Assembly: GCA_016786525.1 (NCBI GenBank)
Contig: JAEUVW010000168.1
Span: forward strand, 1 to 5,874
Source of the DNA: Chitinophagaceae bacterium
GTDB lineage: Bacteria > Bacteroidota > Bacteroidia > Chitinophagales > Chitinophagaceae
Length of the DNA: 5,874 nucleotides
Direction: 5' to 3'
The notes beneath the pieces are model-generated. The model was given only the letters and a program-made list of their open reading frames with translations. It made no database searches and was not told the origin of the DNA. Shown in pieces: positions 1 to 5,380 of this stretch (its first letter is position 1; the number at the start of each line of letters is the position of its first letter). Position numbers and translations under genes: made by a program.

Positions 1-1
1 C

Positions 2-523
2 GATACGTTCAAGATCCGTTTTTTACATTTTACCGTCGAACTTCCGATGCTGCTGTCTTTTTGCCCCGGCGATACCATCGTACTGGACGCTTCAGCCGCC
101 GGGGCAGACACTTATCGCTGGCAGGATGGCAGCGATCAGCCTGTGTTCAAAGCCGGCCAGGCCGGAATCTATTGGGTAGAAGCAGGCAAAGACCAGTGCA
201 GTGCCTCGGATACGGTACGGCTCAGTATGACGAACTGTAACAACTGCATCAGTATCCCTACTGCCTTTACTCCAAACGGAGACGGAAAAAATGACTTTTT
301 CCGGCCTTTACTCCAATGCCCTGTACTACGCTTCGAAATGAAACTGTTCAACCGCTATGGGGAGCAAATGTGGTCCACCAACGATCCCGGCCAATACTGG
401 GACGGTACATTCAAAGGGATGCTGCAGCAGTTGGGTGTTTATTTTTACCTGATCAAAATCCGCTTCGATACGCCCTGGGTGAAAGAAGAGCTGTATAAAG
501 GGCATGTCACTTTGGTCCGCTAG
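2..523 (+). CDS. 3' end of a secreted protein with T9SS type B (gliding motility-associated, CHU_C) C-terminal domain
   Basis: The reading frame is open from the left edge, so the true start lies outside the window; 173 residues are visible, and the ATG at 47 is internal. Visible residues ~20-75 resemble a PKD/Ig-like module (CPGDTIVLDAS, then YRW, then GIYWVEA), as is usual in the stalks of these proteins. From residue ~79 comes a CNNC motif, then PTAFTPNGDGKND (86-98), FNRYGE (116-121), WDGTFKG (133-139), GVYFY (145-149) and a terminal KGHVTLVR. This order is the hallmark of the CHU_C / TIGR04131-type domain, which in Bacteroidota serves as the type B sorting signal: the protein crosses the inner membrane by Sec and the outer membrane by the type IX system, then is attached to the surface or released. 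The domain reaches the stop codon intact. The function of the missing N-terminal part (often adhesin or repeat-rich) cannot be told. Family call is firm; substrate role is inferred. Confidence 0.93.
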   Translation, partial: DTFKIRFLHFTVELPMLLSFCPGDTIVLDASAAGADTYRWQDGSDQPVFKAGQAGIYWVEAGKDQCSASDTVRLSMTNCNNCISIPTAFTPNGDGKNDFFRPLLQCPVLRFEMKLFNRYGEQMWSTNDPGQYWDGTFKGMLQQLGVYFYLIKIRFDTPWVKEELYKGHVTLVR

Positions 524-525
524 CG

Positions 526-546
526 TTCCGCGGCCGGAATCCCGGC
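526..546 (+). terminator. Two overlapping GC-rich hairpins just after the T9SS-B gene (possible 3' end signal)
   Basis: TTCCG (526-530) pairs with CGGAA (535-539) around a 4-base loop, and GCCGG (533-537) pairs with CCGGC (542-546) around AATC. The two stems share bases 535-537, so only one can form at a time. They begin three bases after the stop codon. No T-run follows (the next bases are AACAACACACATAG), so this is not a classical intrinsic terminator; it may stabilise a 3' end or be incidental. Confidence 0.3.
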
Positions 547-580
547 AACAACACACATAGATCAATAAAAAATGTATATA

Positions 581-612
581 TTTCCTAATCACGGGCAGCT
601 TCATTACATTTG
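581..612 (+). promoter_or_regulatory. Putative Bacteroidota-type promoter (TACATTTG -7 box) for the DUF7935-like gene
   Basis: TACATTTG at 605-612 matches the -7 consensus TAnnTTTG used by the Bacteroidota primary sigma factor. A weak -33 candidate, TTTC at 581-584, lies 20 bp upstream, within the usual spacing. The box ends three bases before the ATG at 616, so initiation 4-6 bases downstream would fall on or inside the start codon, implying a leaderless or nearly leaderless mRNA. Seen directly: box and spacing. Inferred: promoter activity. Confidence 0.5.
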
Positions 613-615
613 CGT

Positions 616-1158
616 ATGATCACGAACATCCTTGAAATACTCAAGTACACGATTCCCGCACTGATTGTATTGATTGCCAGTTACCTGATTGTTCAGAAAT
701 TCCTGGTTTCCGAATTGCGCCGCAAACAGATTGCCTTATTGCATGAAACCCAGAACATTACGATCCGGATGCGCCTGCAGGCCTTCGAACGCCTGTCGCT
801 GCTGATGGAGCGGGTACACCCGCGCCAGATGATGCCCAAAGTATACAGCAGCGGCATGACCGTATCTGTGCTGCAGCAAATGCTGGTCACCACCATTCGC
901 ACCGAATACGAGCACAACCTCAGCCAGCAGGTCTACGTATCGCGGGAGGTATGGGAAAGTGTCAAAAAAGCCATTGAGCAGGAAATAGGCATGATCCACC
1001 AGGCAGCACAAAGCCTGCCCCCCGATGCACCGGGTAAAGAACTGAATGTGCGGATTTCCGATTACCTGCTGAACCAGGAAGGGCAATTGCCTACGGAAAT
1101 CGCGCTCAGCATTATACACGACGAGGCTCGGCGTGTCTTATCCTACGGGGCGGTATAG
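616..1158 (+). CDS. Small membrane-anchored protein of unknown function (DUF7935-like)
   Basis: Encodes 180 residues. I chose the ATG at 616; a TTG six bases earlier is in frame, but it overlaps the promoter box and would add only two residues. One hydrophobic segment (about residues 9-27, around IPALIVLIASYLIV) is followed by K28, R36, R37 and K38; by the positive-inside rule this puts the bulk of the protein in the cytoplasm. The rest is mostly helical and charged, with RLQAFERLSLLMERVHP (54-70) and a region around EYEHNLSQQVYVS (98-110). There is no signal peptidase site and no recognisable catalytic motif. From memory, the N-terminal segment plus the LQAxERLxLFLER-like motif resembles a Bacteroidota-restricted family annotated as DUF7935; this should be treated as a likely, not certain, assignment. 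The gene lies between a T9SS-B gene and uppS, with 116 bp to uppS, and appears to have its own promoter. Function unknown. Confidence 0.85.
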   Translation: MITNILEILKYTIPALIVLIASYLIVQKFLVSELRRKQIALLHETQNITIRMRLQAFERLSLLMERVHPRQMMPKVYSSGMTVSVLQQMLVTTIRTEYEHNLSQQVYVSREVWESVKKAIEQEIGMIHQAAQSLPPDAPGKELNVRISDYLLNQEGQLPTEIALSIIHDEARRVLSYGAV

Positions 1159-1172
1159 GGGGTAAAACTCAT

Positions 1173-1219
1173 ATAGTTAAACTATTTACAAGACTTATAT
1201 TGATACCCTCTATAAGACT
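1173..1219. repeat. AT-rich inverted and direct repeats upstream of uppS
   Basis: ATAGTT (1173-1178) and AACTAT (1180-1185) form a perfect 6-bp inverted repeat around one base. CTTATA (1194-1199) and TATAAG (1211-1216) form a second 6-bp inverted repeat with an 11-base loop. AAGACT occurs twice in direct orientation (1190-1195 and 1214-1219). The stems are all A/T except one pair each, so they are weak as RNA hairpins; they could be an operator or a consequence of AT-rich composition. Confidence 0.25.
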
Positions 1220-1228
1220 ATAATTTTT

Positions 1229-1236
1229 TATCTTCG
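1229..1236 (+). promoter_or_regulatory. uppS: Possible -7 promoter box (TATCTTCG) for uppS-bamA
   Basis: TATCTTCG differs from the Bacteroidota -7 consensus TAnnTTTG at one position and is followed by CC. It would start a transcript about 5 bases downstream, giving a leader of roughly 30-35 bases before the ATG at 1275. The nearest TTG for a -33 element (1200-1202) is 26 bp away, longer than usual, so the match is partial. Confidence 0.4.
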
Positions 1237-1274
1237 CCGTCCTTTAATCATCTATTTTTCGTTTTTTCAATTCT

Positions 1275-2021
1275 ATGCAGCCCGAAGCGATCGACAAAAG
1301 AAGTCTTCCTCAGCATGTTGCCATTATCATGGACGGCAACGGCAGATGGGCAAAAGAGCGTGGCCAGGACCGCATATACGGGCATCATGAAGGTGTCATC
1401 AGCGTACGGGATGTAGTCGCCGTGGCTGGAGAGATCGGCATTCAGTACCTGACCCTGTATGCTTTCAGTACAGAAAACTGGAACCGGCCCAAAGCGGAAG
1501 TAGACGCGCTGATGGAACTATTGGTCGCCACCATTCGCAAAGAAGTGGATGAACTGCACAAAAAAAATGTACGTATGCATGTGATCGGCGATTTTGCGGC
1601 TTTGCCGGAAATTTGCCAGAAAGAAATGCAGGAAGCGATAGATATTACCGCCAATAATACCGGTCTGAACCTGATACTGGCGCTGAGCTACAGTGCCAAA
1701 TGGGAGATCCTGAACGCTGTAAAAGCGATTGCACAAAAAGCAAAAGAGGGCGTACTGAACCCGGACGATATCGATGAGACTGTTTTCCACAGCCACCTGT
1801 GTACCCATCGCTTTCCCGACCCGGAACTGATGATCCGCACCAGCGGAGAAAGCCGTATCAGCAACTTCTTACTCTATCAACTCGCGTATTCCGAACTTTA
1901 TTTCACTCCTACGCATTGGCCCGACTTCCGCAGGGCGCAATTCCTGCAGGCTATTGCAGACTACCAGCAACGGGAGCGGAGATTCGGAATGATCAGCGAA
2001 CAAATACAATCAACAAAATAA
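1275..2021 (+). CDS. uppS: Isoprenyl transferase / di-trans,poly-cis-undecaprenyl diphosphate synthase
   Basis: A cytosolic, membrane-associated cis-prenyltransferase that adds isopentenyl units to farnesyl diphosphate to make C55 undecaprenyl diphosphate, the carrier for peptidoglycan and surface glycans. The 248 residues compare with about 250 in the family. All signatures are present: HVAIIMDGNGRWA (14-26) with catalytic Asp20, Asn22 and Arg24; GHHEG (36-40), whose His37 aligns with the conserved His43 of the E. coli enzyme; LYAFSTENWNRP (61-72); the IGD turn (104-106); IRTSGESRISNFLL (187-200) with the diphosphate-binding arginines 188 and 194; and Glu207 in AYSELYF, the Mg-associated glutamate; then WPDF (215-218) and RERRFG (233-238). 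The start sits right before the catalytic motif, as is normal, and has no Shine-Dalgarno sequence, which is common in Bacteroidota. The stop TAA overlaps the bamA ATG (TAATG), so the two are probably translationally coupled. The long-chain product is inferred from family and context. Confidence 0.97.
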   Translation: MQPEAIDKRSLPQHVAIIMDGNGRWAKERGQDRIYGHHEGVISVRDVVAVAGEIGIQYLTLYAFSTENWNRPKAEVDALMELLVATIRKEVDELHKKNVRMHVIGDFAALPEICQKEMQEAIDITANNTGLNLILALSYSAKWEILNAVKAIAQKAKEGVLNPDDIDETVFHSHLCTHRFPDPELMIRTSGESRISNFLLYQLAYSELYFTPTHWPDFRRAQFLQAIADYQQRERRFGMISEQIQSTK

Positions 2022-4678
2022 TGCCTCAAGCCAGTAAGCAGCTTTTCCTGATTACCCTGATCGTATTGTGTCCCTGCGTGTTCAGGGCCAAGGCACAGAT
2101 CGCTATGCCCTCGGGCTCGCCTTCGCGGTCCGCGGCACAACCCGATGCACCCCAGGAGTATACCATTGGGGGCATCAGTACCTCCGGTGCCCAGTTCCTG
2201 GACGAAGACCTTTTGCTCGCTGTAACCGGCCTTACTGTCGGCAAAAAAATAAAGCTTCCTTACGACGAAGCCCTTTCCAAGGCGATCCGCAACCTGTGGA
2301 AGCAGGAATTGTTTTCTGACGTCAACATCACGATCGACAAGTTTGTGGACGACAAGGTCTTCCTGAAGATCAACGTGGAAGAGCGTCCCCGCCTGAGCCG
2401 CTGGAATTTCCGGGGCATCCGCAAAGGAGAAGCGCAGGAGCTGAATAAAAAACTGGGCCTTGTCAAATCGAAAGTACTGACCGATGCGACCAAAAAAGAA
2501 TCCATTGTACGCATCAAAAAATACTTTGAGGAAAAAGGCTACGGGCACACCATTGTCAAGACAAGGGAAAGAGTAGATACCGTTGTGGTCAACTCTGTGG
2601 TCCTGACTTTTGATGTAACAGTGGGACAAAAAACAAAGATCAACCAGATCAACATCGTCGGCAACGAAAATGCCAATGAGACCCGCCTGAAAAGAGCGCT
2701 GAAAAACACCAAAGAATCCGGGCGTATTTCCCTGCACAGGGCAGACGACGTCTCCGTGTACGACGATAGCAGTACCCGCTCCTTCGGCAAATATGTGCGC
2801 AATTTCGGCTTCCTTTCCCTGTCCAAAACACTGGACGCAATGGACCCCTACTTCCGGCCGAAGTTTTTAAAGTCTTCGAAATTCAACGAAAAGAAATTTG
2901 AGGAAGACAAAGAGGCGATTGTACAATACTACAATACACTGGGCTTCCGCGATGCCAATGTGGTGTCCGATACCATTTACACCGTCAAGAACGGCAATAT
3001 CAATATTGACATCAGGGTCAGCGAAGGGCACAAATATTATTTCGGCGATATCCGCTGGAAAGGCAATACTAAGTACTCTGATGAGACCCTGACCAAAATG
3101 CTGGGCATTAAGAAAGGCGATATCTATGACCAGGAACTGCTGGCCAAACGTACTGGTGCGATACCCGACCCCATGGGACAGGACATCAGCAGCCTGTATA
3201 TGGACGACGGATACCTGTACTTTACGATCACCCCGATGGAGACTTCTGTCGTCAATGACACCATCAACTACGAAATCCGTATTACCGAAGGCGCGCAGGC
3301 GACCATCAACAATATCACCATCGAGGGCAACGACCGCACCAATGAACGGGTGATCCGCCGCGAGCTGCGCACCTACCCCGGGGCCAAATTCAGCCGTGCC
3401 GACATCATGGCTTCTACACGCCAGATTGCCGGCCTTGGCTTCTTCAACCCGGAGAAAACAATTCCTTCACCCAAACCCCGCCCCGACGGCACGGTGGACA
3501 TTAACTATTCTGTCGAAGAAAAATCAAGCGACCAGCTGCAGATGTCTATGGGCTTTGGCGGCGGTGTCAACCTGTACGGGCAGATCGGCGTTACCTTCAA
3601 CAACTTCTCCCTGCGCAATATGTTCAAGCCCCGCATGTGGGATCCTCTGCCTGTAGGCGACGGACAGCGCTTTTCTGTAAACTATTCGTCCAACGGCTTT
3701 ACCTACAATTCGCTGAACGTATCGCTGACCGAACCCTGGCTGGGCGGTAAGAAGCCGATATCGCTGACGACCAACTTTATCTACAGCAAATTCAGCTCTA
3801 ACCTCACCGACGGCTCCAAGTCCTTTATCAAAGTATTCGGCGGTGGTATGACCTTGGCCAAACGCGTAAAATGGCCCGATGAGAACTTCGTCCTGAGCTA
3901 TGGTCTCAACTACCAAAACTTCCAGCTGCAGCAATACACCGGCCTGATCTCCGACTTCACCAATGGCTACAGCAACAACCTGTATGCCAAAGTATCGATC
4001 CAGCGCTATACGCTGGACCAGCCTACTTACCCCCGCAGCGGATCTGATATCAGCTTCAGCTTCCAGTTTACCCCGCCTTACAGCAGCTTCAGCAATACGG
4101 ATTATGCGCAGGTAGGACAAAACATCAAGTATAAGTGGATCGAGTACCACAAATACCGCTTCAAAGCTGACTGGTACAAGCAGGTAGTGGGCAACCTTGT
4201 CTTCAAGTTCTCCGCCAAGATGGGCTTCCTCGGGTACTACAACCCGGATATCGGCCTGTCGCCATTTGAGCGCTTCCAGTTGGGAGGCGACGGTCTGGCC
4301 GGTCAGAATTTCTTTGTCGGACGCGAGATCATTTCCCAGCGCGGGTATGATGTATATGCCTCCAATGCCACCATCTTCAACAAGTATGTAGCGGAGATCC
4401 GTTATCCCTTCTCGCTGAGCCCGACAACCACCATTTACGGCCTGGTATTCGCCGACGCCGGTAATGCCTGGAATAATTTCCGTAACTTTAACCCTACCCG
4501 CCTGAACCGTGATGTAGGGGTCGGTATCCGCCTGTTCCTGCCGATGTTCGGCCTGTTGGGACTGGACTATGGTATCGGCCTGGACAGGTATCCGTTCAAT
4601 CCGCTGGGCAATACGGGAAAAGCCAGCCTGAAAGACATGTCTAAAATTACCTTTATGCTCGGGTTCGAACCGGAATAA
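2021..4678 (+). CDS. bamA: Outer membrane protein assembly factor BamA (Omp85 family)
   Basis: Central outer-membrane component of the BAM complex, which folds and inserts beta-barrel proteins. From the ATG at 2021 it has 885 residues; the frame is open back to 1799, but only the 2021 start gives a signal peptide (hydrophobic 8-21, cleavage after AKA at 25|Q26), and it overlaps the uppS stop. After a Pro/Ser/Ala-rich linker (~27-46) come five POTRA domains: ~47-121, 122-206, 207-338, 339-426 and 427-505. POTRA3 is enlarged by a roughly 55-residue insertion (~232-287), POTRA2 to 5 show the expected GN or RG turns such as IVGNEN and IEGNDR. The barrel (~507-885, PF01103 type) begins at MSMGFGGGVNLYGQIG and contains loop-6 QRGY (773-776, equivalent to VRGF) and FADAGNAW (810-817). 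The C-terminus reads FMLGFEPE, so the last aromatic residue is three short of the end. Upstream is A-rich without a Shine-Dalgarno. It is followed by two Skp-type chaperones that feed it substrates. Confidence 0.97.
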   Translation: MPQASKQLFLITLIVLCPCVFRAKAQIAMPSGSPSRSAAQPDAPQEYTIGGISTSGAQFLDEDLLLAVTGLTVGKKIKLPYDEALSKAIRNLWKQELFSDVNITIDKFVDDKVFLKINVEERPRLSRWNFRGIRKGEAQELNKKLGLVKSKVLTDATKKESIVRIKKYFEEKGYGHTIVKTRERVDTVVVNSVVLTFDVTVGQKTKINQINIVGNENANETRLKRALKNTKESGRISLHRADDVSVYDDSSTRSFGKYVRNFGFLSLSKTLDAMDPYFRPKFLKSSKFNEKKFEEDKEAIVQYYNTLGFRDANVVSDTIYTVKNGNINIDIRVSEGHKYYFGDIRWKGNTKYSDETLTKMLGIKKGDIYDQELLAKRTGAIPDPMGQDISSLYMDDGYLYFTITPMETSVVNDTINYEIRITEGAQATINNITIEGNDRTNERVIRRELRTYPGAKFSRADIMASTRQIAGLGFFNPEKTIPSPKPRPDGTVDINYSVEEKSSDQLQMSMGFGGGVNLYGQIGVTFNNFSLRNMFKPRMWDPLPVGDGQRFSVNYSSNGFTYNSLNVSLTEPWLGGKKPISLTTNFIYSKFSSNLTDGSKSFIKVFGGGMTLAKRVKWPDENFVLSYGLNYQNFQLQQYTGLISDFTNGYSNNLYAKVSIQRYTLDQPTYPRSGSDISFSFQFTPPYSSFSNTDYAQVGQNIKYKWIEYHKYRFKADWYKQVVGNLVFKFSAKMGFLGYYNPDIGLSPFERFQLGGDGLAGQNFFVGREIISQRGYDVYASNATIFNKYVAEIRYPFSLSPTTTIYGLVFADAGNAWNNFRNFNPTRLNRDVGVGIRLFLPMFGLLGLDYGIGLDRYPFNPLGNTGKASLKDMSKITFMLGFEPE

Positions 4679-4796
4679 CATCTTGTTGTCAGCCGGATTG
4701 TTAAAACAAAAGAACAATTTAAACTCCGTACCAGCACCAAAGTCAGATACCCAGTTTTAAGCTTAATTCGTTTACAACCTAAAAAGGAAAAAAGAA
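4679..4796. other. Intergenic region bamA-skp with no clear promoter
   Basis: This 118-bp stretch holds an AT-rich inverted repeat (ATTGTT 4697-4702 / AACAAT 4713-4718, 10-base loop), a 10-bp palindrome TTAAGCTTAA (4757-4766), and a purine-rich run AAAAAGGAAAAAAGA (4781-4795) just before the skp ATG that may help ribosome binding. I see no good TAnnTTTG box and no intrinsic terminator with a GC stem and T-run, so read-through from bamA into skp is the simplest reading. Confidence 0.4.
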
Positions 4797-5312
4797 ATGA
4801 AAAAAATAGTGCTTCCCCTGCTGATCGCTTTATGCAGCGTTTTTGCAGCCTCCGCCCAGAAATATTGCATTATAGACTCCAAGTATATCCTGGAAAAAGT
4901 ACCGGATTACAAAAATGCACAAAACCAGCTCGATCTGTTTTCGAAAAACTGGCAGAATGAAGTGGACGAGAAAATGAAAGACGTAGACCGTTTGTACAAA
5001 AGCTACCAGGCAGAGCGTGCCATGCTCAACGACGACATGCGCAAAAAACGCGAAGACGAGATCATGAGTAAGGAAAAGTCGGCCAAAGACCTTCAGAAAC
5101 AATATTTTGGGTATGAAGGCGACCTGTTCAAAAAACGCCAGGAATTGGTAAAACCCGTACAGGATAAAGTCTACAACGCCGTACAGCGTATGGCCACTGC
5201 ACGCGGTTACGACCTGGTGCTGGATAAAGCCGGTGGCGTAACCATGTTTTATGCCGACCCCAAACTGGACCGCAGCGATGAGGTACTGAAATCTTTAGGC
5301 GTCGGTAAATAA
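4797..5312 (+). CDS. skp: OmpH/Skp-family periplasmic chaperone, first copy
   Basis: Encodes 171 residues, the usual length for OmpH/Skp. A signal peptide (MKK, then hydrophobic 4-18) ends in ASA with predicted cleavage at A20|Q21. The mature protein starts with the short beta strand KYCIIDSKYIL (22-32), followed by a long charged helical region (~38-128) with heptad-like KxxxE patterns, which forms the tentacle coiled coil of the trimer, and a C-terminal segment KPVQDKVYNAV, then GYDLVLDKAGGVTMFYAD that returns as strands to the trimer body. Skp holds unfolded outer-membrane proteins in the periplasm and delivers them to BamA. It lies 118 bp after bamA and 68 bp before a second copy. The ATG is preceded by a purine-rich stretch. 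A cysteine (Cys24) sits in the first strand of the mature protein. Family call is firm; trimeric chaperone function is inferred by homology. Confidence 0.94.
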   Translation: MKKIVLPLLIALCSVFAASAQKYCIIDSKYILEKVPDYKNAQNQLDLFSKNWQNEVDEKMKDVDRLYKSYQAERAMLNDDMRKKREDEIMSKEKSAKDLQKQYFGYEGDLFKKRQELVKPVQDKVYNAVQRMATARGYDLVLDKAGGVTMFYADPKLDRSDEVLKSLGVGK

Positions 5313-5338
5313 ATAGCCCAAGTATCAATTAAATTAAA

Positions 5339-5346
5339 TAATTTTG
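5339..5346 (+). promoter_or_regulatory. skp: Putative -7 promoter box (TAATTTTG) before the second skp gene
   Basis: TAATTTTG matches the Bacteroidota -7 consensus TAnnTTTG at every fixed position and is followed by C. Transcription starting near 5351 would give a leader of about 30 bases to the ATG at 5381. No TTG or TTTG -33 element is seen at the usual distance upstream, and the whole gap is AT-rich, so a chance match is possible. Confidence 0.45.
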
Positions 5347-5380
5347 CAACTCCTTTAAAATTAAAACTTATAGAAAACTG

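Noticed and set aside
610..615. TTG as start of the DUF7935-like gene
   Set aside because: It overlaps the TACATTTG promoter box, adds only two residues and is followed at once by an ATG.
1799..2020. Upstream extension of bamA into uppS
   Set aside because: The frame is open, but the added 74 residues read as the uppS coding region in another frame and would bury the signal peptide; the 2021 start is clearly better.
1961..2737. A 258-codon open frame on the minus strand opposite the start of bamA
   Set aside because: It overlaps uppS and bamA, both strongly supported, and has no family features.
3524..4717. A 397-codon open frame on the minus strand opposite the bamA barrel
   Set aside because: It is exactly antisense to the bamA codons, its translation shows no recognisable domain or signal, and it is explained by the codon bias of bamA.
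4697..4718. AT-only inverted repeat after bamA as a transcription terminator
   Set aside because: A 6-bp stem with a single G-C pair and only a short TTT after it is too weak; skp genes are normally read together with bamA.
4757..4766. TTAAGCTTAA palindrome as a regulator site
   Set aside because: A single short AT-rich palindrome with no second copy or nearby promoter box; likely chance.
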